From positions 99,211,501-99,275,500 of the forward strand of contig NC_135785.1 in assembly GCF_051106095.1 (NCBI RefSeq): a stretch of DNA of 64,000 nucleotides, given 5' to 3'. Below the pieces are notes generated by a model. It ran no database searches, was not told where the DNA came from, and worked only from the letters and a program-made list of their open reading frames with translations. Made by a program: the position numbers and the translations under genes. Positions 37,775 through 49,966 of the stretch are shown piece by piece. This stretch comes from Pogona vitticeps (Eukaryota; Chordata; Lepidosauria; Squamata; Agamidae). How positions within the stretch are numbered: the first letter of the stretch is position 1; each line of letters begins with the position of its first letter.

Positions 37775-39299
37775 ACTCTTTTTGATGCTTTGTGTTGCTG
37801 ACACCACAGGTTCTCCATGTTCAGCTCTCCCATTCATTTTGCTAGATCTTGCCTGAGGGTGGGGACTTTTTAGTTAAAGCTTCTCCCCAGTTTCAGGCAG
37901 GAAGAAGTGTGCTGCCCTCTTCATGAGCAGTCAAGCTATATGACTGGACCTGCAGAGGGTTATTTCTTCTTTTCTTTTTCTTTCTTCTCCAGTAATTTAA
38001 GAATGATTCATGCTTGAATATCTATCTGAAAGCAAACAACATGTAACAGTTTGTCTGCATCTTCAGTGCACTTGGTGGAGGCCATTTCCTCTGCGGTTCA
38101 TGAGTGGCCATAGCCAGCTGGTTCTCTGATTTCTGTCCCAAGTCATTTGGATAGATTTGTACACAATGCAGGCTTTTGGCTTTCGTGTTCTAAGAGAAAC
38201 TCCCTGGGCCTTAGCAAACTGCTTTCTGAACATACGGTGGTGCTCCACCTTAAATGTATGCATTTATTCACCTGTCTTAAGACAGAACACCTCGCTGAAT
38301 GTAGAAAGTTGGCGCATGAGAACAGGTTGTTAGGCATCAGTATCTCTTCCAACTGTGCTATCTTCTCTGTAAAAATTAAGCTTTTACAGCTTGAAGAGCA
38401 GGATGGGTTACAGGTTAAGAAGTCTTACTTCTGTGTGCTACAATTTTATTTATTGATTGATTGATTGATTGATTTGATTTGATTTGTATCCTGCCCATCT
38501 GGTCTATACAATCACTCTAGGCTTATATAGAATGTCTTTCTTTCCTTCCCCTGCTCCCTACCCCCAGAATAGCCGGTCGAGATTCCCAGCAGAGCTCATG
38601 AAAGAGTAAAAATACAAATGTGGTCACCATCCTATATAAGTAGGTTCCAAAGCAGCAAGAAGAAGGACTTTAATGGAAATTAAAAATGCCCCAAAGCTAG
38701 AGAGCCAGTGGAGAGAGGAGGGCCCACAATTTTTTGTCTGTCATGAAGGCCAGCAGGAAAGGAGATGTATCCCTATTTTCCCCCTAAACCATAGATTTGC
38801 TGTTTGAACAATGGTCAAAATCTTGTTGTTTGGCATAATAAACCACACTAAAGAAGGCCCATTTAATCAATGGGGGGTTGGTAAGTCAACTCCTCTGTAA
38901 ATTCTATGAAATCCAGGGAAGAGTTGACTTGCCAAATCTCCATTGATTCAGCAGATCTACTCTAGTGTGATCTACTGTCACACTAGAAATTGCAGTTCTT
39001 TCCAGGAAGAAGCCCCACTCAGCATTTCTTTCTGAGAAAACTTGTACAAGATGGCACTGCTATTCTGTCATTAATGAGATGCTTATCCATGTGGAAATAT
39101 CCTTTCACACAGATAGTAGCTCTTTGCTGTTACAAGCAGGCTTTTGTGGGCAGAAGAAAGTCACTATGGATAGTGGTCCGTTTGTTTGAGTATGCTAGCA
39201 CTGTTATGTGGCTAGGATCCAGAGAAATTGTGCATGCACATTCAGTGCCCTCAGACAAATACTGTGGAGAATGAAGATTGGTGAGTTTTCCAACAGCAG
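37775..39299 (+). other. ANK3 intron, mixed old repeats
   Basis: An (ATTG)n run at 38451-38486 is followed by gtatcctgcccatctgg, the 3' end of an unnamed reptile LINE. A degenerate relative of the inverted-repeat family B is at about 38855-38990. No gene seen. Confidence 0.5.
38451..38486. repeat. (ATTG)n then (ATTTG)n repeat
   Basis: Five to six ATTG units followed by ATTTG units, adjoining an old LINE 3' end. Confidence 0.85.
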
Positions 39300-39731
39300 T
39301 TGCAGCTTGAGATAAACAGATAGTCAAGGAGTACCTTACTACTTTAAATGAGTTCACATCCCCGAGATCAGATGAACTGCTTTCAAGGATATTGAAGGAA
39401 ATGGCTGAAGAGATCACAGAACCACTGTCTATTATTTTCTTCAAATTGTGGAGGATGGGTGAAGTATCGGATGATTGGTGGAGAGTTGATGTTCCTGTCT
39501 TCAAAAAGAAGGAACCTAGGAACTACAGACCAGTCAGACTGACAGTTAATTCTAAGGAAAATTCTGGAGCAAATTATAAAACAGTCATCCTTCAAGCACC
39601 TCGAAAACAAGGCAGTAATAACTAGAAGCCAACGTGGATTTGTCAAGAACAAATCCTGCCTTCCTAATCTTATCTCATTTCTTGATCAGGCAACCTTCTA
39701 GGCCCTTTCCAGCTCAACTATGATTCTATGA
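39300..39731 (+). mobile_element. CR1 LINE 3' fragment, broken
   Basis: Contains the CR1 reverse-transcriptase text around gaacctaggaactacagacc (RNYRPV) and ends in the typical CR1 3' tail ttccagctcaactatgattctatga. Frames are interrupted, so it is an old copy. It ends about 260 bases before cassette exon 2. Confidence 0.8.
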
Positions 39732-39768
39732 AGATTTCTGCTTGGCTGAAATCTTACAGAGACTCTTA

Positions 39769-39815
39769 ATTTATTTATTTATTTATTTTATTTATTTATT
39801 TTTTATTTATTATTA
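39769..39815. repeat. (TTTA)n repeat
   Basis: Imperfect TTTA units just upstream of the cassette-exon-2 acceptor region. Confidence 0.85.
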
Positions 39816-39993
39816 ATGTGACCTTACACTGTGGAAATTGTGCACAATTATTTTTGTCATAAAACATTGTGGAGACTGTTCCTAGCAAATAAAATCTGGC
39901 CTGGCATGTTTCTTCAATTGCTTGCTGTGTTGTTGGAAAATAAGTGTTTGAGAATATGGGTGACCCTGGCTAATACTGTAACACGTTCTTTAG

Positions 39994-40077
39994 GGTGAGG
40001 AAGCAAAAAGTATTCCTGGGGAATCAGTTACCGAAGAACAATTTACTGATGAAGAAGGCAACATCGTCACTCGAAAA
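39994..40077 (+). CDS. ANK3: ANK3 cassette exon 2 of obscurin-binding-like domain
   Basis: 28 codons, phase 0 at both ends, acceptor gttctttag|ggtgag, donor cgaaaa|gtaatc. Reads [20 protein letters not shown] then EGNIVTRK. The [18 protein letters not shown] core is nearly the same as [18 protein letters not shown] of ankyrin-1, the known obscurin contact. A CR1 fragment ends about 260 bases upstream. Confidence 0.94.
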
Positions 40078-40237
40078 GTAATCCTGCCTTGCTCTTTCAT
40101 TCTCTCTCTCTCTTTCTCTCCCTGCTCCTTTTTAAAAAAAAAATCCTCTATTTTGATTACTTTTACATCGACTTTGTCTTTCCAGAGTCAGACACAAAAT
40201 CAATCGATGCTTGTTTTTCCTATATTGCCTCCCACAG

Positions 40238-40297
40238 GTTACTCGCAAAGTACTGAGGCGTGTGATTATCCCACATGAGAAAAAACATAGCGACATG
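40238..40297 (+). CDS. ANK3: ANK3 cassette exon 3 of obscurin-binding-like domain
   Basis: 20 codons, phase 0 at both ends, acceptor gcctcccacag|gttact, donor gacatg|gtaacg. Reads [20 protein letters not shown], parallel to KIIRKVVRQI in ankyrin-1, the basic strand after the TEEQFTDE core. Separated from cassette exon 2 by an intron of only 160 bases. Confidence 0.9.
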
Positions 40298-41791
40298 GTA
40301 ACGAAAGTGTGTGTGGGAAGCGGGAGTGGGGGGGGAGGGTAGCGAATAAGTGTCTGTTGGCTCTCCAAAAACTAAGGATTTTTGCTAAAGATCTGGCAGC
40401 TTGCAGTTTAACATTGAGCTGTGCAAAACAAGCTTGCTTGTGCTTCTTGACAAGTTGTGCATCTGAACTCAGACATGATGAGGTCTTGCAGGCATTCCTT
40501 TTTGGTGGCAGGATTTTGGATTAAGGAGACATCTGTACAAAATATTACAACTCAAACAGTAATTTCAAACTGCTGGGCCTGAGCCTAAAGACAGTAAGGT
40601 CTAAATTCATTGGCTGGCCCCAGTTAGAGTAAACCCACTTGAAACAGTTGCTGAATGGTGAGTAAGCACTTATATAAGTGTCGATGATTCCGTGGTCTGC
40701 TCTTGTTTGGGATTTAGGCTCTAGCTATTCCCGTCCACAACCATCCAGTTTCTTATACAAACTAGAGGGAAAGCGATAGAGTGCAGATTCGAAAGGCTAG
40801 GTTTCTGATCTTTTCAAGTGAGGCTTCTCGTAGGTAAGGCTACAATACTGAGCAACTGGGAATAATCCCCTGTGCACCACTGATGCACCAGCAAAGTAAA
40901 CCTAAACATGCACTAAAATTGCACTGCAGATGGCTGACACTGCAAATACGAAGCCAGAGGTTTGGAAGACAGCCCACAAGAACCTCAACAGGCATGCATC
41001 ATAGACTGGAAGAAGGATTGTGCCCACATGCCACTTCCCCTGCTCTAAGCGACATGCTGCCCTCAGCAGAGCTGAATGAAGATTCAGTTGTAGAATGTGA
41101 GGCACCATCTTGTCCTTTGTCACAGACCTCAGTACTGATCTGGACAGAATCTGTCCTTCTACATTAACACTGAGGCTTCATTACTAGAATTGTGGCCTTA
41201 CCTTAGGTTGTCAACAGGGCAAAAACCAAGATATGTGCTGTGTGTCCGTGCTTTAAATATGTTTCATATGTGTTCTGTTTTGGCAAATACATTTTCTGGC
41301 CTTCCTTCCCCTCCCCTTTCCCATCTTTCCCTCCATTACTAATTTCTTAATTTGAAACTGAATTCTTACTGCCTTCTTAGAAACAATGGGCTTTTGTTTC
41401 CAAAACATCTGCTAATTTGGGGTGCCCAGTAAGCAGGTATCTGTCAATTTGACTTTCTAGAAAGGCGGAAAATTCAGAATTCTATATGAGGTTAAGGAAA
41501 CTCACCCTGGGATATTGACAGAATATTCATCTTGTATGGTGGCACCCCAATTCAGCATGCAGTTCATAATATCGTAGTGCTGTGTTTACTATACAGAGAT
41601 GAACCTGCAAGTTTGGTGTTCTGCAGCTCATCAGAGTGGCTAAGGCAGTTGTTTGTTTGTCTCTGAAATAAAGTGTTCTGATTTAACAGCTTTTCACCTT
41701 ACCCCATTACAGCAACATGGGACCTGCTAAAGGTCAGTTTGATAGGAAGCTCTGCCTGATTTCTGAATGTGTATCCTTTCTTTCATTAAAG
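40298..41791 (+). other. ANK3 last intron before the terminal coding exon
   Basis: No element recognised; a G-run occurs at 40328-40338. Confidence 0.6.
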
Positions 41792-41860
41792 CAGGGAGAA
41801 GGATATAAGATGAAGACAAAGAAGGAAGTCCGGCATGTAGAGAAGACGACATATTCATAA
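41792..41860 (+). CDS. ANK3: ANK3 last coding exon with stop
   Basis: Reads QGEGYKMKTKKEVRHVEKTT then YS and TAA (41858-41860), matching the human terminus QGEGFKVKTKKEIRHVEK. The acceptor region is attaaagcag|gga, a tandem NAGNAG: AG at 41790-41791 gives a leading Gln, AG at 41793-41794 removes it, both in frame. I chose 41792 because the human protein keeps the Gln. Confidence 0.95.
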   Translation, partial: QGEGYKMKTKKEVRHVEKTTYS

Positions 41861-42068
41861 CGGCCAAACCGCAAACGGTCAGTTTGATACAATAGGAATT
41901 TGCTGGTGATATTCCAAACAAAACTGGAGTCTTTGCAAAGAGTGCAAACGCTGGAGCTTGTTCTCATTATCACATTCTCATTAATTGCTATCAGAAATTA
42001 ATCTCCGCATGTATGTACCTCTCCTTTCCACATACTTAATTCAAATATATAGCTTCTGCCCAAAAAGC

Positions 42069-42190
42069 AGAGGTGGTTAGAACATGCATCATCAGATGCT
42101 GTTGGGCTCCACTTTTCCTCAGCCCTCACTCTTGGCTCTGCTGGTTAGGACTGATGGGTGTTGCAATCCCCCAACAGATGGAGGAGTGCT
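42069..42190. repeat. hAT-like repeat fragment
   Basis: cagaggtggttagaacatgc, then catcagatgctgttggg and, inverted, cccaacagatggagg resemble the ends of reptile hAT MITEs. No clear target duplication. Confidence 0.35.
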
Positions 42191-42931
42191 ATTCCAATCA
42201 TATGTTAGGTGAATAAACCAGGAAGCCCAAGTGTGTGACCTGAAGCATTGAAAAGGCCAAAATCTTATACCCTTCATAAGATGGGTCATGAAACTGGTTG
42301 CACAATTGATTTCACGATCAGTGTGTACCCACTTGCACTAAGGAGGGCCTGCTAGAGGAGGAAACATGTTTATGTGGTTATCCTTACATAATTGCTAAGG
42401 GAGCAGGATTCTGGCCTAAGAGTGACATGAAAGCAAACATGGAATAGAGCCCAAGTGGCAGAAATTATATCTAGAAACAGTAGCTAGAGTTACACATGAA
42501 TCTTGTGGTTGGAATCCTATTGGTGTTTGTGTAAGTTTCGCAGTCTTAAAGATTATCTAGTGCTTAGCTAGCTCAGAATGTTTTTCTAGTTTTGAGTATA
42601 TTTCAGTTTTGTTACAAGTGTATACACTGGGTGTTGGCAAACTGTGTCAGAATGCCTCTTCCTAACAAGTACATTGGATAGACTATGGCTGATAAGCATC
42701 ACCAAATATGGCCTCAGTTTGCTGGTTCAAGGATATTGAGTGGTTATTGCAAATAGTAGAGGACTGAAATGTCAATTGCTTTCCAAATGTGCATTTCTGA
42801 TATTTGTATTTTTTCTCTTTTTCTCAACTCCTGCCCCACCTTGAAACCAAGACTGTGTGTGCTTTTACTGCCAGTACTCTGGAGAGAAACACGAGAAGAA
42901 TCAACAGGAATCACCAAGTCACTGATAAATG

Positions 42932-42950
42932 CGTGTGTGTGTGTGTGTGT
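42932..42950. repeat. (GT)n microsatellite in the 3' UTR
   Basis: About nine GT units within the inferred ANK3 3' UTR. Confidence 0.9.
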
Positions 42951-44441
42951 TTGCCGCTTCCACACATTAACCGCATGGTTTTTATGTGAAGAATAAAACA
43001 GAGCAAAACAAAAATTAATTTTAATTTAGCATGATCCAGTTCTACAAGAGCATGGAAATTCACTTTTGTTCACGGCATTGGAGAGTGTGCAATGGAAGAT
43101 GATGCTGTATGTCTACAAGATACCACACTGGGAAAGCTTCTTTGAAGCAACGCAGTACCATCACAAAACAAACTTCCTGTAGCAAGAAGGGATGTAACGA
43201 CACTGAAAAGAAATGTTTCAAACCACAGAAAGACACTAAAATTTACTAAAATCCACAACAGTACGCCTTATTTTTCTTGGACCCAAACTGTCAGGGTAAT
43301 GAAACACTCTCTTCTTTCTTTCTTTTTTTCTTTCTTTTTTTAAAGAAAAAAATAACATCGATCGTCTCACTGTAAATAAATAACACTGTATAAATTCTAA
43401 GGAGAAATAGAATAAATGTTGATAAGGCACTGCCTCTTTAGCTCACAAGTGGAATATTGCATTCACGTTGAACAGAAATCAGTGTCTCAAATGGCTACAC
43501 CTGCAGGAGTACTCTGGGTGTATCTTCACAGATTCTTGTATATTTAGCAATTATAATGTTTGTATATGCAAAAAAAGCTAGCTTGATTTTAAACAAAAAA
43601 AATCTTTAAAATCTGCTGCAAATTTAATGATTCCTAAGATGAGGAATTCTGTAGTTCTGTGAAAAAAAAATTTTTTTTCCTGCAGAGTACTAATATTTTG
43701 ATGCATGCGTTTCACCTTATTTTGAAGAAATCTTTTTCCAGTTTTGCAAACACTAGACCGCAACATGACAAGTAAGATTGTGGGGTGCAGTCCACCAAGC
43801 ACAGCTGCCGCATGCCTCCCATTCCTTGAAATGGAGCTGGCAGTCAGCTCTTGGCACAAGCCCAACTGGACAGAGAGAGTGGTTGCAGCGCAGCAGTGCT
43901 TGGCCGAATGTGCCCTTTACCTGTAAACACAAAGCCCTTCATCTAATATTTGTTGCTGTTGCCAATTTTTTCAATGGAAATTACCTGAAATTTAAAGAAA
44001 TCATAACGTATACAGTAGTTGCATTATGGGGATGGGGGGTGCTATCTGTTCTTGCTTTATACCAGGGGAAATGCTTGCAAGCTTTTAGAAGTGGGTTGGT
44101 GCTCTTGTAAGCACAAGTTTGGGATATTTTTTAAAAAATGAAAAGAAGAGAAATTCTTAGCTAACAGACTGGCAGCACGCTGTAAAAATATTACTGTATT
44201 GTGTACTGGCTCTAAGATGTAGAATCTTTAAGTAAGCCAATCATCTGTAATCATCCTAGCAGTGTAATATTAGGTTGTTAAGGCTGCTGTGTTTTAAAGG
44301 GCATTTTTATTTGGGTTTTTGGTGAAATATTTTAATTTGTTAATTATCTTCATATGAAAACAGGATTCATTAATAATAGCTCTAATTACATATGTATGAA
44401 AACACAAACACTGGATGATCTAGTTGATTATTTAAACATAA

Positions 44442-44447
44442 AATAAA
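44442..44447 (+). promoter_or_regulatory. Probable distal ANK3 polyadenylation signal
   Basis: Canonical AATAAA followed by a TGTG-containing stretch, the last such hexamer in the AT-rich block after the ANK3 stop. Beyond about 44600 the sequence changes to GC-richer intergenic repeats. Confidence 0.5.
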
Positions 44448-44474
44448 TTGTGTTAAAACTCTTCACTCACATGT

Positions 44475-45510
44475 ATATAGTAGCATTCTTTATGCTCCTG
44501 TGGAAATAGTGGGCATAAGGTACGCTGAAAATAAGATTGCAAAATGGCCTGTATGCTTCTGGTGGTCACTGTACATGAAAAAATTCATTTCTGCTCATGT
44601 TCCCCTCTTTAACATTCTTTGACCTGTTGTCTTTTAAATCACCCAGTAACTGTATATCCAAATAGTGTTATGAGGGGTGCTTTCAACAACCTATTAGAAC
44701 ATCCAGGACAGTAGGAGTAGGAATTTTGTAGGTAAAAAAAGGAAAGAAAAGAAAGAGCAAGATTGGTTGGAATACCATGGGGTTCCTTTCGTTCAGCCTT
44801 ATTTCGTAGCTGAGTTCTACCCTGCCAATCAATACAAGGCTGTGGGTTGAGCTCTGGGGTCAAAACTCAGGCCTTCCTTCCTCCCGCTCCTCAACTCTAC
44901 TTTAAAAGGGGGCGGGGTGAAGAAGCCTGGCCGTGGCTCAAACCTTGGCACTAAGGAAGTATGTGAATAAACACATGCCCCTCCATCGCTGCTGCTGCTG
45001 CTGCTCTCTCCCTCTCTCCAAGAAAAAGCAGTCAAAGTATGACAGAGCCCTTGCCCACCTCCCTGGCACACTGGTGGTTGCCTTCAATCAAAGCCAAGCT
45101 GCATTGGGTCAGAGTTTGTGTGTGCTCTGCCAAGGGAAGATGATGAACAACGTCGCTGAACTGCCTCGAGCACTCAGATAAGGTAAGGCACCCCTTAGGA
45201 AGCAAGGGGTTGAGGTCCGTCTCTTGCAGCTCTTTCCCTCTTCCTCCTTTCTACCCATTCCTCTTAATCTCTGTCAGAATTCAACAATGGTTGCAGCTTT
45301 AGGTCCTGACAGCCAGCTGTTGAGAAAGTGGGGCAGGAGGTTTAGGAAAGGTAGCCAAACCTTTTTGCTTTTTGGGGGGAGAGGGTCTTGGTTTGGCAGT
45401 GATGTTTGTCAGTTGTTGCCTGTTTTTGGAGTACGCTTTGATTCTCTGTTGCCTTACATTTGCTTTTTTCCCCTTTTCCTTTTTTTAGTAGTTTCAAAGG
45501 TTCTTCAGAG
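44475..45510. other. Intergenic, no gene seen
   Basis: GC-richer than the ANK3 UTR. Has a (CTG)n run of about six units near 44987-45004. No supported coding sequence. Confidence 0.55.
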
Positions 45511-45600
45511 CAGGGGGGTCCCCAACCCCTAGTCCACAAACCGGTCCCACTCCATGGCCTTGCCAGGACTGGGCCACAGAGAAAAATCTCCTCCCCCCCC
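45511..45600. repeat. hAT-like fragment
   Basis: The run caggggggtccccaacccct followed by ccggtcccactccatggcc resembles a hAT terminus found in many vertebrates. One end only, then a C-run at 45592-45601. Confidence 0.4.
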
Positions 45601-45835
45601 CACCATGCACAGATGCATGGCTGCCCCTCCCAGGCTCGCACGGTGTTCAAGCTGGATCCCAAAAAGGAAGAGGCACTCAAGATCATATCCCAAATGTGTG
45701 CTGGCTACTGGAGTGCACCAAAGAGTTTCAAAAGAAGGCCAATTTATACTTTATAGCAAAGCCTTTGGTTGTGTGGATCATGATAAACTGTAAGTTGAAG
45801 GAAGAGGTGTGCCTCAGCACTTGATTATCCTGATA

Positions 45836-46107
45836 CAGTGGACCCTCTACTTACGAAATTAATCCGTATTGGAACGGTGGCTGCAGGTCAAAAAGTCTGT
45901 AGGTCAAGTCTCCATTGACCTACAGTGCATTGAAAACCGATTAAGCCCGTAACCGGCCGTTTTGGTTCCATTTTGGTTCCATTTTGGTTTCGTTCTGGTC
46001 TGTAGGTCGATTCTCTGGCTGCAAGTCGAATCTAAATTTTGCGGCCAGAGAAGTCTGTAACTCGAAAAGTCTGTAAGTCGAGCCGTCTGTAAGTCGAGAG
46101 TCCACTG
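45836..46107. mobile_element. TA-flanked MITE inside BovB
   Basis: 272 bases from cagtggaccctctacttacg to gtcgagagtccactg, with TA at 45834-45835 and 46108-46109. The interior repeats ctgtaagtcgag and tttggttccatt. Pogo/Tigger-like termini; non-autonomous. Confidence 0.88.
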
Positions 46108-46282
46108 TACATAACTTATATTGTGGACAAGAAGCTACCATAAGGACAGGATATGGAGAGACAGAATGGTTTCCTATAGGCAAAGGTGTCAGACAAGAGT
46201 GCATTTCTCCCCTTATCTGTTCAATCTGTATGTAGATCCTATCATACAGAAAGCCAGACTAGTGAAAACTGTTGGAAGAAAC

Positions 46283-46744
46283 TGTTGGGAGTTATTGCAA
46301 CCGCATATGCTGCCTTTGTCCAAAAGGGATCTTTCTGGGCTGGGGTGACTGTCTATAAATCCAGAAGTAACCAGTTATTTCTTTCTTGCCTCTGATTTGA
46401 AAGAGAGCCTTGCCTCTCAGCTCTGTATCATTTTTCCTGTTCTTTAAGTCTGCTGGCAGTTTGCAGTTAGTGTGCAGTACGAAAAGCCTGTTAGAAGCAG
46501 TCAATACAGTCAGCGAGCCGGTTGAGTCCTGTTACTTCAAGTCAGCCATGTTTGTTCTTAGTTTGCTGTTTGATCTGTTCAGCTGTGAGTAAATGAAACT
46601 TTGTGTATTTTTTTTCTCTTACTAATGTCTCATTATTGCCAGCTGATGAGAGAAAATGGGTGGTCTACTCAAGGGGAAATTTTGAAGCTAATTCTGCGCT
46701 GTAAGTCCCTGCGTTTGTGCCACACAGCTAGAGATGTTTAACCA
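46283..46744 (+). mobile_element. LTR-like insertion inside BovB (tentative fossil)
   Basis: About 460 bases that interrupt the BovB text between the ggaagaaac and atcaataatct steps of its reverse transcriptase. Begins TG, has a TATAAA (about 46353) and a later T/G-rich stretch, as in a solo LTR. Exact ends and target duplication are not clear. Confidence 0.35.
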
Positions 46745-46990
46745 AAATTCATCAATAATCTAAGGTATGCAGTTTACATCCCTTTACTGGCAGAAAGCAG
46801 CAATGACTTGAAATGACGTTTAGTGAAAGTGGAAGAATGTGCCAAAGCAAGATTACAGTTGAATATTAAAAAGACAAAAATCATGACTACAGAAGAACTG
46901 CCCAACATGAATGTCAATGATGAAGAAACTGAAATAAAATAGTGAGAGATTTTATATACCTTGGTTCAATCATCAGTCCAAATGGACTGC

Positions 46991-49616
46991 CGCTAATAAA
47001 ACAGAAAAAGACTGAAACTGGGGTCAGCACTCTGGGCCCATAGAAATTTCCAATCACTTCCCAAAGGAAGCTTCATTTGGAGGACTTTACAGTAGCCCAA
47101 ATGGGATGCAAATAAGGCATATGCTGTTATAACAATTTAAAATCCATTGAACAGTTTTAAATCTATTGTAACTGGAGACTTTTCAGAAATGATTTACAGT
47201 GCAACTCTGGACATACCTACACAGAAGTATTTTCTGAGTTCTGGGGACTTACTCCCTGCTAAATGGGACTACAGATGTGTATTTTCCAGGGACTTGTGAC
47301 AAGGACTTGTGGGAATGTTAGTAGTTAACTGCTGTCTTCAGTTAGGAAAGTTATCATCTTTGTTTTCTGAGAGGCTCATCTTTAATACCTATATGGCTAG
47401 CAGGAATAGCATCATCTTTTGTAGGTGTGAGAGAGGTGTGGCTATTCAATTTGGCCAGTGTAAAGGGCAGGGTGGAGGTGGTAACAGAATCTGCTTCAGT
47501 TTTCTGGATAAGAATTTACCATAACTTTCAAGTATCTTAATACTCAGGAGAGAAAATGTTGAGGTCTATTTTTTTAAAAAAGGAAGCAGGAAAAAGGAAA
47601 CTGATAGACTTTCCCATTCATACTTCAGAATCAGAGCTTGGAAATTTAAGTAGATAAGAGTAAGTATATGGTATCAAATTCCCTCAAAAGTAGTTAGTTA
47701 AAATGTTAAAGGAATTCTTTACTTTCCCATTTTTTAAAAGTAGATACTTCATTTTTTTAATGGCATGCAGCAGTGCAGAATTCAACATAAGCTGGCCGTG
47801 GAACCATGTGCTGTTCGTACTCTGTAAAGCTGCAGGACAGCACCCACATAGTTGCAACAGTAATGTGAAAAGTTACAGTCACATCACAAAACATGCAGAA
47901 ATGGCTCTTTGGGGTCATTTTGGAACGAGGACATAGGAAGTAATTAAATAGGCACATATGTTCATTTTTAATCTGGGAGCAGTGACGGGCCTGAGAGAGA
48001 CCTCCCATGTCCCACCCAAATGAAAACCTCTGCTCCTCAAGGCTTTCCGAGGTAGAAATTGGCCTTTTTAAAGCAAGCAAGCAGAGAAGAAAGGGGAGGG
48101 TAACTGCACTTTTAAACCTAAGCGGTCCTGGAGTGACCATGGAGGACACAATGATGCCCTCAGTCAGGGCTAAATGCCCTCCAAGACCATTTTTGTGGCC
48201 CCAGAGGCTTTAAAAACAAAAACAAAAAATCCTGCAAGCCACCTAATACCCACCCTAGGATAAAAGAACTAATTGCACTCAACTCTTATACACAGATTCG
48301 TACAGTATTAGGGAACATTCATCACACAGTTGGAAGAGTACTCTGATCACATTCCCTCCTCCATCATCATCTGTCACCCTGAATGCATGGGATATGATAG
48401 GCCTGAACAGGGTGCCTCTGTTTTCCATAGTGGCTCACGACTTAAATATCAGGGTGATATTTGAGATCTCAGATGACGATCAATACTTCTTAATAATCGC
48501 CTGCAGTACCATTGCTCTTGTTTGAAAATTCAAAGGCAAGATGGATTTCACAGACAAAATGACAGGGCAGAAAAGGTAACATGTTACAAAAGAAGATCTA
48601 AAAGCTGCAATTCTCTTCTTGTCCCAACAGAAGGCTGACCCATTTCTACACAGACATAAACCAATTACCAATATCAAAACCAAACGTTCCTTTAGAAAAG
48701 AACAGTGGGAGACCCCCCACCTGCTGGACTATGGATTGAGGCACCCAAATTTTCCATCAAAAAAGCATACATTCAGCTGAAAAAAAAATTAAGGCATGAG
48801 ACAACCAATTGCCTAGTTTTCTTGTAACAAAGGAGGGAGTGTAATTTTTCATTCATAGAAGGAAAAACAAGGCTACATAATAGAATATGCTATTAGAGAC
48901 CTATTAAATGTCAATTAAATGGAAAGGGCAGTCCAGAACAGGACAAACAAACAACAAGTAAGAGATAATTAAGTCCTTTGTACATGTTTATTACAAGAAT
49001 TACTTCTACTGAAAGTCAGAACTGCTGCATAAAGAACGGAATAACTACCAATTAGTTGGGTTTTCCTAAGGGGTGACTAAGAGCATCATCCACCAGCTCT
49101 CTCTCACTCCTTGTTTCTCTCTTCACTGTATGAAGAAAGGCCAAGTTTCCAGTTCCAGAAAGCTGGAGGAGGGAAGTTTTTGACTGAGCAGCCACAGTGT
49201 CACACAAGGTCACTCCTCCCTTCATACAACAGCAGATGTCAAATCTCAATATGTCATAGGTACATTTTAGTCAACTGCAACCTTTCCGTTTCAACCTTTT
49301 AGCATCTCAACACTCTGGAAACTTCCTGTCTGAGAGAAAGGCTTCTGTTGCCGCATTCTACCATAAGGGAGGGTGTGGTGTCAGAAAGGGCCCTGATTTG
49401 AGTTGTGCCCGTGTTGAAAGCTTCTGTGCAGCCACAGGAGACCGGGAGGCTCTAAGATGGTCCTTCAGTTATTCGTTCTCTTTAACCAGGGCTTCCTTCT
49501 GGCATCAGTTTATTTAAAGGGCAATTGCAGCTGCTCTGAATTCCTTTTTCTCCTCACTCTGTGAGGTTGCCTGCTTCAGCATTTCCATTCTAAATCTGAC
49601 CTCATTTCCAAAGCCA
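46991..49616. other. Intergenic, no gene seen
   Basis: A short old-repeat fragment near 47195-47280 (cagaagtattttctgagt and nearby). No supported coding sequence or RNA gene. Confidence 0.5.
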
Positions 49617-49843
49617 CTGGGGTGTTCGTTTTATTTTTTCATTAAGAGCATTTATCCCGTGCTTTTCCTCTACTGCTCTCCAGGCAACATCTGTGGTCCT
49701 GCCCTTCCCCCTCATTTTCTTCACAAGCCCCCACTGAAGTAAGTCCTGCCAAAGGAAGGTCACTGCTCCAAGGCCGCCCAGTGAGTTTCCTGGCTGGCCT
49801 TCCCAAACTCTAGTCCAGCACTCTAACCACTCTACCACACTAT
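49617..49843 (-). mobile_element. tRNA-derived SINE, minus strand
   Basis: On the minus strand, gtggtagagtggttagagtgctgg forms an A-box head and gataaatgctcttaatg an A-rich tail. Same layout as the SINE at 29869-30070; the B box is degraded. Confidence 0.65.
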
Positions 49844-49966
49844 AATTCATGGCTTCCTTCTTAGTTACCTAATTGTTTGATCTGACTGCAACTTTCCTTT
49901 TTAATTTTAATCTTCTCGCTATCCCAAGTCTTCTGCTTGTGCGTGTCCTTCATCCTTTCCCTTTCC

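Larger units (their letters stand above)
41861..44470 (+). other. ANK3: ANK3 3' untranslated region (approximate)
   Basis: Follows the TAA and runs in AT-rich sequence to a probable poly(A) site after AATAAA at 44442-44447. Earlier AATAAA hexamers at 42992-42997, 43375-43380 and 43411-43416 could give shorter ends. A GT microsatellite (42932-42950) and a hAT-like repeat (about 42069-42190) lie inside. Part of 41880-42850 may be an intron. The end is inferred. Confidence 0.6.
45645..46990 (+). mobile_element. BovB LINE fragment with two insertions
   Basis: Pieces at 45645-45835 (QAGSQKGRGTQDHI, SKAFGCVDHDKL), 46108-46282 (WFPIGKGVRQECILSPYLFN) and about 46745-46990 (LRYAVYIPLLAESSNDL, QLNIKKTKIMTTE) follow BovB reverse transcriptase order. 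Between them lie a MITE (45836-46107) and an LTR-like insertion. Multiple frames; dead copy. Confidence 0.85.
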
